Source: Malurus cyaneus samueli (lineage: Eukaryota > Chordata > Aves > Passeriformes > Maluridae). Taken from it: a stretch of 64,000 nt of DNA. Location: contig CM019219.1 in the NCBI GenBank assembly GCA_009741485.1, positions 28,889,250-28,953,249 of the forward strand, in the 5' to 3' direction. Every line of letters begins with the position of its first letter. The first letter of the stretch is position 1. The position numbers and the translations under genes are program-made. The notes under the pieces were generated by a model. It was given only the letters and a program-made list of their open reading frames with translations. It had not been told where the DNA came from and did no database searches. This document shows positions 34,401-47,130 of this stretch, piece by piece.

Positions 34401-35164
34401 GTAATGTATGTCCTCTTTCCAGGAGTTAGGCTGATAACTTAGAAACTCTTCCCTAAGGTGTAGGGGAGGGGAAAGGAGTGTGGAGTGGCACTTGGTGCCA
34501 TGTTGGAAATCTCTAGAGACCAAGAAACTGATATTTTTTTTTGTTTTGAACATCAGCCACCAGGGCATTGGGAGAATCGTAAAACTTTGTTAAGCAAAAT
34601 ATTTGAGAGGAAGCAATTTCTCAATTCTGACTTTGCTCTGAAAACAACTTTTTAAAAAAAATTTACTCATTTTGTTTACACTTTAGACCCTTCCACAGTT
34701 TCTTTAAACAGAATTTATTTTCCCTGGAGAAGTAAGCCCCACTAAGGCATACTCTGTTTTTCTTCCCTGATTAAATCATTGTCTATGACTAATGTCTCAG
34801 CTACTATAAGAAATTTTTAAGATGACCATTAACTTATTTTGTCATTGAACATCTCATTTTAAAAAGAGAATCCTGAAAGATCAAACTCTTATGTGCTCTT
34901 TCATTGACAGCAAATGTGAAAGCATAGATATTTTGAAATAAGTTTGCAGTTAAAAAATTTCAGACAGAAGCGAGAAATATTGAAACTGGGAATTGATATA
35001 CCAGATTTTGCAGCTCGTTATCTATGTTATAGTTCACCTAGTGAAAAAACTCTTACTCGTATTGATGTCATTATTCTAAGAATGATAGCAGTTTAGGGCA
35101 AGGGTCAGGACAAGATCTGAATTACGTGTATCTCTGCTCCAGAGCTTCTCAGCTGCCAGTGGCA
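31458..35164. other. unique noncoding DNA
   Basis: Would be intronic if the 31319-31457 exon is real. AT-rich, with a 33-bp tandem duplication at 33640-33705 (listed) and an ATGCAAAT octamer at 33184-33191. No downstream partner exon that continues MEPYDL could be identified by eye. Confidence 0.55.
33640..33705. repeat. 33-bp tandem duplication, two diverged copies
   Basis: TTCTGTACACTT begins both copies (33640 and 33673). Each continues into an A-rich segment ending in AAAACC. The copies differ at several positions, so the duplication is not recent. Confidence 0.8.
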
Positions 35165-35188
35165 NNNNNNNNNNNNNNNNNNNNNNNN
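35165..35188. other. assembly gap (24 N)
   Basis: Twenty-four undetermined bases between GCCAGTGGCA and CTCTCTGTTT. The length is unusual for a default gap size, so it may be an estimated gap or a masked low-quality patch. Confidence 1.
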
Positions 35189-36479
35189 CTCTCTGTTTGC
35201 CATCTTCTCTGCATTTCACAGAATAATGAAAATGGAGGAGTTTTTTACTCTTTAAATAAGCATCCTGGGTTCTTGTGAGGCACCATGTGCCTCTTAGTCA
35301 AGCAGATCCACATGGCTTGTATGGGCTGTGAGTAACCACAGATAACTGCAGAGCCCTCTTTGTAGTCAGCAGTTACTATTCAGAAGAGGGTGACCTGCAG
35401 TGCTTGTGACTCTTGAACTGTGACAGAATATTCTGGTCACTGTTATATAATCTATCCTCATGCTGTGGGAGTTTGTTTTGCAGGGTTTTGTTTACAGTCT
35501 ATTTTACAGGCATAGATTTGCTGTTAAATTTCGTACACATGCTTAAGTTTTAGCAAAACCACAGCTCTTCTGCTTATCCAGCTGACTCCAGCATGAGCAG
35601 TAGTGCGGGGTGAGGTCAAATCCTTCAGAGATTTATTGGTGAGGTTATGGATCTCAAAAATAAAAATAATTAGTTAAAACCCTTAAATTGAGCATCCTTC
35701 TGAAAATGTAAAATTATGAGTGTTTATACTTCTTTTTTGGTTCTCTAGCACAAGGTTGCAAATTAATTTCTTAACAGGGTGTGATAGGTAGTTTTGGCAA
35801 GATGATCTGTGATGGAAAGTGTGCATAAAATCCAACCAGACCAACCACGTGGCTACTAGAGGATCAAGAAGTGCTGAGTTTTCCTCATGAATGTTCACTA
35901 GATATATGAAATACATAGGAAATTGAGATGTTCACAAAATGTACTCTTGAGCTGTTTCAGTAACTCTGCCTTACAGTGTGGTTTGGGTAGTATTTTCCAA
36001 GCATCTTATTTCTTCCCTCTTTCTGTATTGTGAGAATTTATATTGTCACTCTCAGCAGATTACAGTCTCCAATACCATGAGGAGAGAGGCAGTGCACATA
36101 ACATGAGCCTTGTAGCACTGAGCACTGAAATTTTACAATTGTTACCTTGAAACATGCATAGAGATGGGATCTTTTGAAAGGTTAAGGCCAGTAAGCATAT
36201 TTAGATATTTGCATATGCCAAAATTATACAGAGATCTAAAAAAGTATATGGATAAGTTAATGTAAGAAAAATTTACTGCGAGCAGTTAAAAATATGTATT
36301 AGCTTTTCTTTGAAAGTCTCTGTTGAAATCCACTGGTTTTGGTTTTCACATTGAACTAGGGATTTGCTTTGAAGATACTTGGAGGAGAGAGTTGTTTAAT
36401 AGTAGTCGCTAGAAATGTGTCAGACTCCAAAACATATTGTAATTGCTACCATGAAAATCTATACTAAATTGCTTGTAAA
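35189..36479. other. unique noncoding DNA
   Basis: Nothing identifiable beyond AT-rich unique sequence. Confidence 0.65.
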
Positions 36480-36820
36480 TCAAAATTTCATGCAACACTG
36501 TGATCAAAACCCCATCAACAGATATTACTAATAAATTGTAATGCAAATGGTAAACAACTGTGTAACTAAAAATCAGGATGAAAATGCACGGTTAATGCAA
36601 ATTGCAGTGCATGAAGGAGAAAGACTGAGGACAATTGCAGAGCTCTGTTTCATATTTTGAAGTAATAACCTTTGGGTAATACATTCCTGCTGTTCATAAA
36701 AAAAAAAGCTATATAGCAAATTGTTCACAAACCCCTACTCACTCAGAAATAAAAAGCCCCATTCAAAATAGATTTCTGAAATAGCATGATCTCTCTCTGG
36801 TCAGATTCCATTAACAAAGC
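36480..36820. promoter_or_regulatory. candidate regulatory block with paired octamer motifs
   Basis: Two perfect POU octamers ATGCAAAT lie in the same orientation at 36541-36548 and 36595-36602, 54 bp apart, with further TTCATGCAACA and TAATGCAAATTGCA-like half sites around them. No repeats or exon features are present. Function is inferred from motif appearance only. Confidence 0.25.
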
Positions 36821-39679
36821 TTGAATTTCTGGGCAGTTTGTGCTTATCATCATCCCTCATAAGCAGGGTCCTCATAGCAATCTGTGTGTCCCTGGCCTCC
36901 CTTGACTGGAGATGATGGATGCATTTTCTGGGTGTGGGACACACTCCCAGCAGCTGTCAGCACCCTTCCGGAGCGTGTTAAATTGTACACTTAAGATTTG
37001 AGGTGGTGAGGAAAGGCAGGAACTGCTTTCCATCCCAAAACAGTAAATTTGACGGGAGGGCAAAGGCAGCAGAATTCTGTGGATGCATTTTAATGGATAG
37101 GATGTTGTCATAAACATGAATATTGCAAACAGGTAGCTCATGGAAGAAAGGAGTGGGAGGCGAAAAGCAAGGAGCCTGAAGGAGCCAGATCTTTTGGCTG
37201 TTGGATTACTCCCTTTTACAATTGCACACTTGAGAGCCCAGCTCTCAGCCTGCATTAAAATAGTTGCTGACAAAAATAATCAGCTGAAAGACTCATTTGG
37301 TCCAGATCTCCTACGTTCAGGTTTCTTGCTATTAAGAAAAGGCAAATCCATAGGTGTGCTGAACTGAGAGTCAGACAGCTTCCAGGGATCCTGAATGGAT
37401 ACACAGGAAAGGAAATATCAAGGGCTTAATCCAAGTCTGTGAAATTGTCAGCCTTGTACATTGCCAGCACCGAAACCGCTATCCTTGAGGCCGACTGGCT
37501 GGGTAATGTAAAATTCTGGCAGTGCTTCCCAGATGATGTGTTCAATCTGTAGATGTTTTCAGCTACGAAGGCCTCAGAAAAATGAAAGCTTTATGCGTTG
37601 GCACTTTCGCATTTCTGTATGCCTTATATCTATACCGTATGTTTTATTCTGATAGCTCTCAAGTAAAAGAGCGATAAAAATTGTAGGCAGCTGCCCTTTC
37701 TGATAGCTGCTACCTTGGGGCTCATTCCAATGCTCATTGAAAGTCAGTGACATTGAAAGTCATTACCTTTAATCAGGCAGGATTAGGTCCTTATATGACA
37801 TGGTCAGTTCTGCTGACCATTTGTTCAAAGAATATTCACTTGAATTAGAGTATGCACTAGGCTGCACTAACTCATTTCTGCATTAGTTCTTCCTAAATAT
37901 TCTGGTAACTAGGAACGTCTGTTCATGGAAACCGACATAGTTGAGTAAACGTTGGAACATGGTCTTGAAAGCAGGTTTGAAATTTATAACTATGTACAAA
38001 AAGATCTATGGAGATTTTTCCTAGCAAATCATGCAATTCATGGGTTCAGTGATAACCAGTAAAGTCTGAAGTTTAAACCCCAAATAATTCCTGATAATGA
38101 GCTGGTCACATGCAAGCCACAGACAAGGAATGATCCACCCATAACATGTGGAACAAAATTACTTGTCAGTCTGTTTGCTTGCTTGTACTGTCCCACCCTT
38201 AGCAACAAACAGCAAAATAATACCTAACCTTCTAATGGATAACATATTTACTTTCTAGCTGTGAACATGTATTTTTGGAGTAAAGCCTTTATCCATGGAG
38301 GTCACAGGATCTTGCTTTGTCTTAAAGGTCTACTATGTTTTACTGATTTTAATAATACCCTTCTTGAAACTGCCAAGTTTATTTGCCCCAAAATGCCTCT
38401 ACAAGAATTCTATGTATTTCACATACATTATGTTATTCAGGAGGGAATAGGAAAGAAAAGAAAATCCTCAGTAGAATTGCTGCAGAAACCAATTTTTGTT
38501 CTTGGCTTTGTTGTTTTATATCTTCTGCTTCATTGTGGCAGGAGAACTGAATGCAAATGAGGAAAAACAGCCCAATCCCAGACACCGGTTCTGTGGGATT
38601 TAATTTAGGAATTGAAACTCCAGCTTGAGTTTTTTTGTAGGCAATTTGCAAGTCAGATTATTTGAAAAATCCAGACAGTGTAAATATTTTTTCCAAGGCA
38701 GAGGGTTGTTTTGGCTTTATCTTTTCTGTATTTTTTTTTTTGCAGGGGCTTGTGATAAAAGGCCCCTTGCTTTGGGACAATTTATAGGGATGCGACATTA
38801 TCTCTCTGTGCTGCTGTCTTTGTGTTCTAGCAAAGTGCTTTAGAAGTCCAGGGATGTCTCCTCTGTTCTTTTGAGAATGGAGTTTTCTCTTGTTTTCTGT
38901 CCCTTCTTTTTCCACCGCGGCAGAAGATGCCATGCAAATAGTGCGCAGATGAAGGGTATCTTCTGAAATCTGTGCCAGTATTTTGGATCATTTGTAATTA
39001 ACTCAAAACGATAACACAGTCTTTTAGGAGGACCTTCTTTTCACCCTGCATTGTTAACACTTCACACTTCAATCAAAAACAACAAAACCTTCTGTGGGGA
39101 ATTACTCTATAGTGTTACAAGTGTTTGATCATTTCTTCAAGACGATTCTTTACATGAGGATGCATATGCAGTTGTTTAATTTGAAAGTCCCATTAAAATC
39201 TTTGCTTGCTTTTTAGCTCTGGGACTGGATGAATTTCTGTTTAGGTCTGCTGAGCTGGGAAACCTGGGACAGACATGTTTGCATTTTAAGTAACTTCCCA
39301 CCAGTAAAGTTTATATTGCAGTGAGCTCTGAAAACATGGAAAGAAGATTTTATTAATTTTGTCTAAGTCATCTGCATCATGCAAGTTCATAGCCACTTTT
39401 CTTTGTAGTATTTCTGTGTATTAGGCACCAGTTTGTGGGGTGTGAAAAGCCAGGCTTTCTCCTGTGCTGTTTGAAAGTAGGTCTGTTCCCAGTTTCCATA
39501 GCCCCGCTCTAAACTCCTCATGCACTCATTTATTTCTCTGTTTTGGCCATATCTTTCCTCTCCAGCCCTAGTATGGGAACTTCTGCTTGCTCCACAATCA
39601 CTAGTTTTGTAATTTTGCTGTAGCACCCTGCAGCCAGTAATTCGTGCAAACATACAATGTGCAAATTGGATTGTTTTTC
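36821..39679. other. unique noncoding DNA, partly enhancer-like
   Basis: A 133-codon minus frame (36872-37273) and a 75-codon plus frame (37140-37367) overlap and have no strong splice sites. Bases about 37430-37790 keep several CpGs (CCGAAACCGC, GGCCGACTGG, CTACGAAGG, TTATGCGTTGG, CTTTCGC) in AT-rich DNA, which suggests constraint. Two more ATGCAAAT octamers occur at 38551-38558 and 38932-38939. A strong acceptor-like T11GCAG at 38731-38745 has no matching donor. A CATTGAAAGTCA duplication lies near 37735-37761. Confidence 0.45.
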
Positions 39680-39895
39680 ATGGAGTTCTACTCTGCATTA
39701 AGTGTGAGATTAGGTTTTTCAGCAAGGATGAATGAGCACTGGAGTAATCTGCCTTGAGTTGGCTGGGTCCCATGGAAGCCTGGAAGAACAGGTGAGACCA
39801 AGCCTCTCAGGAGCAGTTGTTCCTGCATTTCTGCTCAGGGAGGGACTAAATGAGCTCTGAAGGTCCCTGAGAGCTCCAGGTTCTGTGTATTTGAT
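39680..39895 (+). mobile_element. CR1 LINE 3' end fragment, plus strand
   Basis: GAATGAGCACTGGAGTAATC (39730-39749) then TGCC matches the CR1 segment normally reading GAGCACTGGAACAGGCTGCC. The 3' end reads GGGACTAAATGAGCTCTGAA (39843-39862) followed by GGTCCCTGAGAGCTCCAGGT and TCTGTG, the diverged counterpart of the conserved CR1 tail. The left edge is approximate. It is 5'-truncated and noncoding. A 96-codon minus frame over it is a shadow. Confidence 0.7.
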
Positions 39896-42800
39896 GATGA
39901 CTGTTTCATTCATCAGCTTGCAGGTTTGTTTATAGGAAAAAGCAACACAAGGTAGCACAAGCTTAGACTTTAGAGCTTCCCCTTGTGAGCCAGACCTAAG
40001 AGAGGGCACAAACTTCCTTCCCCTTTACCCTCTCAGGATGACATTTCTTTTCCACATCCACACCTTCTGCTTTATACTGGCTGTGCTCAGGGCAGGACAC
40101 TCTCATTTGCTGCATTTGATTTTCTGCAAATCGAATGCTTTTTGTGTATTTGATTCTTCCTGGCCCACTACCACCTGTGAACCTGTCCAGTTCTGCCCTA
40201 AGAGTTAAACAGTGTCCTGCTGCACCTGCCTGGCTCCTTTGCACCGCTCCGCTCTGAGGGTTTTCATCTAGCACAGAAGGCAGAAGGATTTGTTTCTGGA
40301 CTGGTGCTTCATGTGGCTTGTGCATTCATCTCATCTGGCTTACATCTCATTCCAGTCTGAAAGGTTGCTTCTTTTAGCCAGTGTCTGCAAGTCACCTTAA
40401 TATAAAGGTGTCACGACTAGGTTGGCAAGTATTCTAAAAAAAAATACAGTGTTACTAGACCATTGTCTGCCTTGCTCAGTCACCAAATCTTTAAATGTGT
40501 CTTGTGGGGTTTTTTATCCTTTCTGAACATTTTTTAGGGTTAACTTCTCTCTGATCATCTCTTAGGCTTTCTTTTGCACCTGTAAGACACAGTTGTATTA
40601 GAGTTGCTGTCATAGCAGTGGTTCACACAAAGTCCAGAAAATCTCCACCTAGCTGCTGTGGTGATCCTTTTCTGAGCAAAATCCAACTTCAGTTTGTATA
40701 TCTAAATGAGACGGCATGTGTACAGTGTAGACCTAATTAATTGGCATCAGCATGTATGAGCAAGTCTTATGAAAATGGTCTGAAGAAGGGAAGCCTTATA
40801 AACTGTAATCTCTTCTAGGTTCTTCCTGGAATGGTACCCTTGTGTTTCAAGGCAATTTAGTGCCAATACTTTCTAGTGTTTAAACTAATCCATTGAGGAA
40901 AGCTAGAGCCAAGTTGTTAGTATAATAAATACTGAAAGCAGATTATTTTACTCTTTCAGTCTATTCCAACAGTGGCTCTACAAAGACTCCTCTGTCGGTT
41001 ATTAAGAATTTAGGGCACAGATGAATGTCAGTGGGAGTCCGTGGAAATCCTTTGACTTCAATTGGATTAGTATCAGTTTCTTATGAAATAATAGTAGGAA
41101 ATCACTGTCTAGGAATGGTTGCTGAAATTCATAATTCATAGAAATATCAGACTAAAAGGAATAAATATCACGACTATTTCCTTGTTGTGAGAGACAGGCA
41201 AGTGAGACAGATAATAATCTTCCACCAGCTAATTAAGAAATACATCTCTTAATACATTCCTAAAATGCTTTAGACATGCAGCATTAATAAAATCAGTGTT
41301 CATTTGGAGTTTAGCTTTACTGAGTCAGGGCCTAGTAAATGTCTCAGATTTGCTGTGGCACAGGAAACCTGTCTGTTCCTGCATTAGAGGTCATAATTTG
41401 CAGAAACTTTGAAGCATTATGAGGAAAAGAATTTAATGATCGAGCATCAGATTCTTTCCAGATGCATGAGCAGATATACTTTGTTGAATCTCTGAGAAAA
41501 TGGTCCCTCACGCCTTTAGCCCATAACTAAGCATCTGTCAAACTACTTAATACTTAGGTGTTCTTTTAAGATTTATCTTTTCAAAGAAAAAGTAATTGAT
41601 CCAGACTAAAGTCATACTTTTGCTGAGGGAAGAAAAAAGTTATATCAGCTTTTGGACAGCTGGTGTAATGACTGAGTTAAATATGATTGAATTTTTTGCT
41701 TTTCTGTGTTCCATATTTATAGGAATTACTTTAATCACTAATGAATTAAAATACCAGTTCTTTTTCTTAAGTGACACAAAAGCAGTTGCTTATTCTTAGA
41801 ATTCTGTATATACTAGATTGTTTTCGTCTAATTTTTGATCTCTAATAGAAACATATCCAGTGTTCAGCCAGTAAAAGTGGTTTTGCATCATCCTTATTTC
41901 CTTCCAATCCCCACTGAACTTAAAAATAGCCACTGGGGCTGTCCTCAGTTGAGGAAAATACTAGTTTTTCATAGCTAGAAACTACTGTTTTGTTTACAGC
42001 TGAAGAATATAGAGATAAAAATTTTTAGGGACACTGGTTAACATTTCCATCTGAGTTTAAAAAATGTTTAAAATATCTTTGTAATTTTGAAACCCTATTG
42101 GGAGGATAGGAAAACTCATTTTAGAATTTTTTTATAGAAGATGAAGTGAAGATTCAGCTGTAGGTTTTCTTTAGCAGTATATTAAATATATAATTAGGTG
42201 AAAGCAGATACTCATTTTCTTCTCTACTTGGTTCTTTGCAGAAAGGAATCTTCTCTATTGGTGGTAGCATTATGCAAAAGACTACAAGTCAGAATTAAAA
42301 CTATTTTAGTTTAATGCCTGTTTTAAAAAATACTTGTTTTTAATATATTTTTAAAGATTCTATGTGCAGCTTCACTTGTATTTTGCAAGTCATAATGAAA
42401 GTGATCATTCTTCTTTCATGTGAATGGCAATGGGCCGCTCTCACATACATTTTGATATCTATTTAGTGCAAGGCTGGCCACAGGGGAAAAAAAAAGAGTT
42501 CTCAGTCAACTCTTGGTGTTTTTCTCAATGTGAAAAGGAGCTGCTTTAGTGTCGGCATAATTTCAGACAGCAGGGTTGTTGACAAAGAGCAAGTCATCCA
42601 AATTGCTGGAGAGCAAGTCATCACATAGTTTTCTTTCTGTCATTTAGTGATGTTTGCCTCCCTCTGGGGAGCCTCTTCCATCTTAACCAGTGGAGCAAGA
42701 TCTCCAGAAGAGGCTTCCTTCCAGCTTCACAGAACCCGTGCCCTCATCATACAGTGTCTTCTCTGGCTCTGGGCAAATAGTGCTTGTATGCTGAACATCT

Positions 42801-43188
42801 TTTCAGTCAGCATCTTCCTGTCCTTCCCTCTGCTGAATCAGTGCTGACATCCTCTTGAGTTCCTTGCCAAGTTCCTGCTCAGAAATGCCCAGACCTTTCA
42901 GGAGGATTTGTTCTGCAGTGTCTCCAAGCAGCCCTGTGTGTACCCAGTGCTTGCTGAACTCTTGCACTGGCCCCCAGTATCAGCTGGCCACATGTCCCTG
43001 ACTGCACATCCCCTGGTGAATGAGCACTGCACAGCATTTCCCTCTCTGGGCTTTAAGCAGGACTTTTCACACACAAGTAGAGGCTTGCATTAGTACAATT
43101 TGGGAACAAGCTAAACAGCAAGGTGTGGCTGTGTTTTTTTGTGTGTGCAATTCAACACTACTTTAAAACTTTAAAAATGGAGAATAAC
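39896..43188. other. unique noncoding DNA
   Basis: No gene identified. Bases 42000-42400 are very AT-rich. GAGCAAGTCATC occurs twice (42587-42598 and 42611-42622). Bases 42645-43090 are GC-richer and open for 66 and 61 codons, without family similarity. Confidence 0.6.
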
Positions 43189-43201
43189 GGGGGGGGGGGG
43201 G
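43189..43201. repeat. G13 homopolymer
   Basis: Thirteen consecutive G followed by A. It is a likely sequencing-error and length-polymorphism hot spot and a possible G-quadruplex seed. Confidence 0.95.
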
Positions 43202-44342
43202 AGGTTTGAGGGTGTGGCTAAACTTCATTAAGAGGTTGGGTTTCTTCAAGCCAAGTTCAATACTGAAAGCAAGATTTGATCAATAATATAGCTCTGCACA
43301 GGTGTGATTGACTGATTCAGCCTTTCATGTTCTCATGAGATGGAGGAATGAAATACAAAATGCTCCCTGGAATGAGCAGTGGATGGTCCTTTCAGCTAAG
43401 TGGCTGTTCTGTCTCTTCGGGGCAAAGCCCCACAATGCTCATTCATATGATTTATTATTCTGCTGCACATTACATTGTCTCATAAGACAGGCTCTCACTT
43501 CCCACATCATCCTGGTGATCATTCACTTCATCCATCCCAATCTCAATTCCTTTCTACTGAATAGGAGAAATCTGAATGGCACCTTATTATTTTTAAGTGA
43601 GTTTTCCTCTGGGTTTTGGGAATGACCTGATCTTTACAAACAGAATTTCAGCAAAAAAACTTTGTAGGGTTTTTGCACAGTGAAACTCTGGAAACTCAGG
43701 CTGGTGAAGTATCAACCAGCCCTGGATACTGCTTCCTGTACCAGACAGAAGTCTTCTAAGATTAACTTGAATTTTTCCACATGAAACTGAATTTAACTAT
43801 GCTTATGCAACCAATTTATGCTGAAATATATATGTAAACATAGTACAGGGAAAAAGACATTTTGGAAGAGCTTCTGAGGATATGTATAAATAGGTAAGGG
43901 CACCCTGAAGATGATACACGCATTATGTAAAGGCAAACTACTAGTCTCCATACCTTTGTATAAAAAGAACTGTTGTTAATGGTTATACAATGATTTATTT
44001 ATAGTACGTTATATAATGCTTTTTGAATTCTGGTGAGAAAGGCTTCTGTAAGTCCCGTGTAGGCACTAGGATGTGCTTCAGTTTGGTTCATTTCCTATTT
44101 ACTGGGCTTCAGTTCTGCTCTCCTCTGCCAGTAGATAATTAAAAACTTCCATAATACTTGCCTACCACTGAAATAATGTAGCTGAGTGGATAAAAGTTCC
44201 ACTTCTACAAAAGTTGTGGTATTTTTATTCACAATGTTCTCTTGCAGTTTTTCTCCATGTAATACTGGTGCCGGTATTTTTATCTATGTCAACCTTAAAC
44301 TCCAGAATTTTATTTGATAGTTTAAGAATATTGCAAGATTTC
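43202..44342. other. unique noncoding DNA
   Basis: A 105-codon plus frame at 43308-43625 has no recognisable family. AT-rich unique sequence otherwise. Confidence 0.6.
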
Positions 44343-44381
44343 AAAAAACCCAACCAACCAACCAACCAAAACCAACCAAGG
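44343..44381. repeat. (CCAA)n microsatellite
   Basis: An A-rich lead followed by four to five CCAA units, an A insertion and two more units (to about 44381). A simple repeat; it could be a relic of an A-rich retroposon tail, but no element body precedes it. Confidence 0.9.
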
Positions 44382-46739
44382 AAAAGGTGACTTGTCTGCA
44401 AAATTTAAAATTGGCAAATACAGTTTTATTCTGGTTATTTTTGTTCCTATTACTTGCCCTTTCTTTTGGATAACATCTTTTTTTCTAGTTTAATGTCTTG
44501 ATATATTAGGTATGTTCAGGAATGCATAAAGCATTTGAGAGGTTTTCTGAATACACTCTAAATTTTAATTAAATGGTTAGCTTTCCTGCCAGTGTCAGTA
44601 TCTTTCTGTCTGCTCTGAGCTAGGTAACATCTCTGGTGATGAGTTCACTAAGAAGGTTTTTGCTTAGTCTTTAAAATCCAGTTATTAGAAAATGGCATTT
44701 CAAACAGATGCAGGTGCTGGTGAAGTTAAATTAATTCCACCTAGTCTACATTAAAAATGTCAACTACATCTATCAGTGTATGTATCTGCTTGATGGGGTT
44801 TTATTTTAAATAAGAGAGTAATGGTTAAACAAAAGAACCTTGCACCACTGCAGATCATTGGTGGAACATTAGTCATGATAATGAGAGAGTATTCTCAGGA
44901 ATAGCCCAAATCAGAAATAGGCTAGCCATGAAAATTCTGTAACTGAGATTAATTTTACTCCTGTTCTCCTGGATTCCTACCTTGGATGTGTAGAGTCCAG
45001 TGTCTTGGGAAGCTGAGGTACAGCTGGCTACATTTTGTTCATCCTAACTGAAGAAGTAGCTAATGTTTTTTTTTTCCCTAAAACGTCGTGATTATGCCTG
45101 TACTTGGCCTTGTTTGCAAAGCAGATAAATTTTCAATTTGCCAACCCTTCTCTGACAACAGGGAGAGCTCGGTGCAATTCCCAGTAGCATCAGGCAGTCA
45201 TTTATTTGTTTTTCTGCCTGCACCAAAACAAATCCCAGCTGGTGGCAGCAGGTTGGCGTGGAGCCTTGGGCGGGCACAGATTCCTCCTAGAAAGGTTATT
45301 AATATCCTTGAAGTGAAACATGCATTGAAATGTTTTGTTGGGGGAGGAAAAAAATAACTTTTTCTTGGAAAAGTAAGCATCTCTTTGAAATATTTGCTGA
45401 GTTATTGCTACATAGCAAATCTCTCTTGCTAATTGACCAAGCTGCTTCTGTGTATATGTCAGAGGTACCCTGCTACAGCAGAACCTTGAGCTGTGTTCAT
45501 AATGTCCAAAGGTCTCACCAGGGATGAAGATCACTCAGCATCTCTGGGTTAAACGTGGACTTTGTCTCCTCATTCCTGGCTATTGATAGACCACACTGAC
45601 ATTTTCTTCACGTGCCGAAGTTACTCTTTAATAATAACTCTTTAACTCACACAGTCCTGCTGTGTGATGTTGCTTTGCAATCTCAAATGTCAGCTACAGA
45701 TCATCAGATTCATTTCTAAAATGAATTTTAATTTTTAACAGTTTCTTCTTCTTCTTCTCTTCATCCTTGACTGTCTCCAGCAGAGAGCGTCCAGTAAGCT
45801 ATTATCTAAATCCTACCTTTAATGTGTTTGCATTATGTTAATAGTGTCAGTTAACATTCAGAAGCTGTACACGGGCACTTTACAGAATCACTAAATATCA
45901 CTAAACCTTTTCTTTGTGAAAGCAAACACCATATCCCCTCTCCCCAAGAATATGCAGAAGATGATTATTTAGAATTAAGATACAGACAAGATAGTTTACA
46001 TTGTACATGTTTGTATATATTTTGAGCTGAGGATACAGGAGTGGCAGACAAGGAACTGGAGCTTCTTGTGTACATGAGGAGCTTGGGATGTGGTAGGCAA
46101 TGCGAAAGGACAGAACGAGGAGCCAGTGGTGTGCAGTGGGAGCAAGCACTTTGAGCATGACAGGGAGAGGCAGCTTTCACTTGGTTGGTAATGTGTAAAG
46201 GCTAGAGAAGAAAAGGGATGATTGCTAACTTGAGTTTGGGACAAAGATTGTCATAAGGAGTTGGAAAAAAGAGTAATTGTGAGAAGGAGCCAGAGAAGAA
46301 GGGAAGGGATGGGGTTGGTTTTCTCTCCAGGAGTCAAAAAAGGAGACTGGGGTCAGGCAGCCCTCCTCCTCCTCCACTCTGAGCATTCCTCTGGAGCCCA
46401 CTAGGATGGAGCCTGCCTGGCAGCTCTTCTTTCCTTGGCAAAGCTGTTCACTGCCTTTAGCCATGGCTAGTGCTGCTGAATACTGTGGCTTTGAAGGTTG
46501 CTTGGCTGTGCTTTTTCCTTTAAAATTTTAAACTATTTTTTAAACTTCAGCTTGGAGTGCTTAAGTTTAATGTTTTTAATACATTCTGAAGAACAGAAGG
46601 TCAGAATCACTCCAAGAAAGAGATGAATCTGTTGAGTAAAAAACAATGGTAGATATGTAATGTAATGTAATAACTTCGATATGTTTGGGTAGTAGCAAAA
46701 GATAGCCAGTCAGTGCATAATAATTATTTTCCTGTTTGT
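44382..46739. other. unique noncoding DNA with (TTC)n
   Basis: A (TTC)n pyrimidine tract lies at 45742-45761. Bases 45060-45310 are open on both strands but unassigned. Three overlapping minus frames of 71-85 codons at 45901-46244 are chance shadows of one another. No gene recognised. Confidence 0.55.
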
Positions 46740-47130
46740 GTTAGCACAGCCTTGTACTGTCACACTTGTAATTAATGTTACCACTGAGGTGGAATTGTGG
46801 AAAGGCTGTGCCAGCCAATTAAAATGGTAATATGACTTCAGAATCTGTTTGTGATTGTATTGATTCCTTTAATGGAAAGCTTCTCTGTGACCTTTTCCAA
46901 GCACATACTGTACTTTTCACACTTCTGTAGATTAATCTTCTAGAACAGTATTTTAAATTGTCACACAGTAGGCTTGTAGAATTTTATAAATTGCCTAAAA
47001 GATGATAAAAACTACTGTGATTTTGTGATAAAGAGCATTGGAGCACTGCCAGCAGATCATGAAAAGTGCCTCTGAAAGTCTACTGGGAATCCTCCATGGC
47101 AGAATGAAAATCACAGTAGAGTAATTAGGA
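46740..47130. promoter_or_regulatory. candidate conserved noncoding block
   Basis: Unique sequence rich in homeodomain-type cores (GTAATTAATG near 46769, CCAATTAAAATGG near 46815, AGATTAATC near 46930, GTAATTAGG near 47121). It includes a perfect small inverted repeat GGCTG-TGC-CAGCC, followed by AATT, that resembles an NFI half-site pair. No exon or repeat signature. Inference from appearance only. Confidence 0.22.

Noticed and set aside
36872..37273. 133-codon minus frame
   Set aside because: No similarity recognised and no convincing splice sites; overlapped by a plus frame.
38731..38745. Strong acceptor-like polypyrimidine tract ending TTGCAG
   Set aside because: No donor follows within a plausible exon length; T runs followed by GCAG are common by chance.
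41136..41170. TCATAGAAATATCAG stretch recalling a CR1 or SINE tail
   Set aside because: Too diverged and too short to separate from chance.
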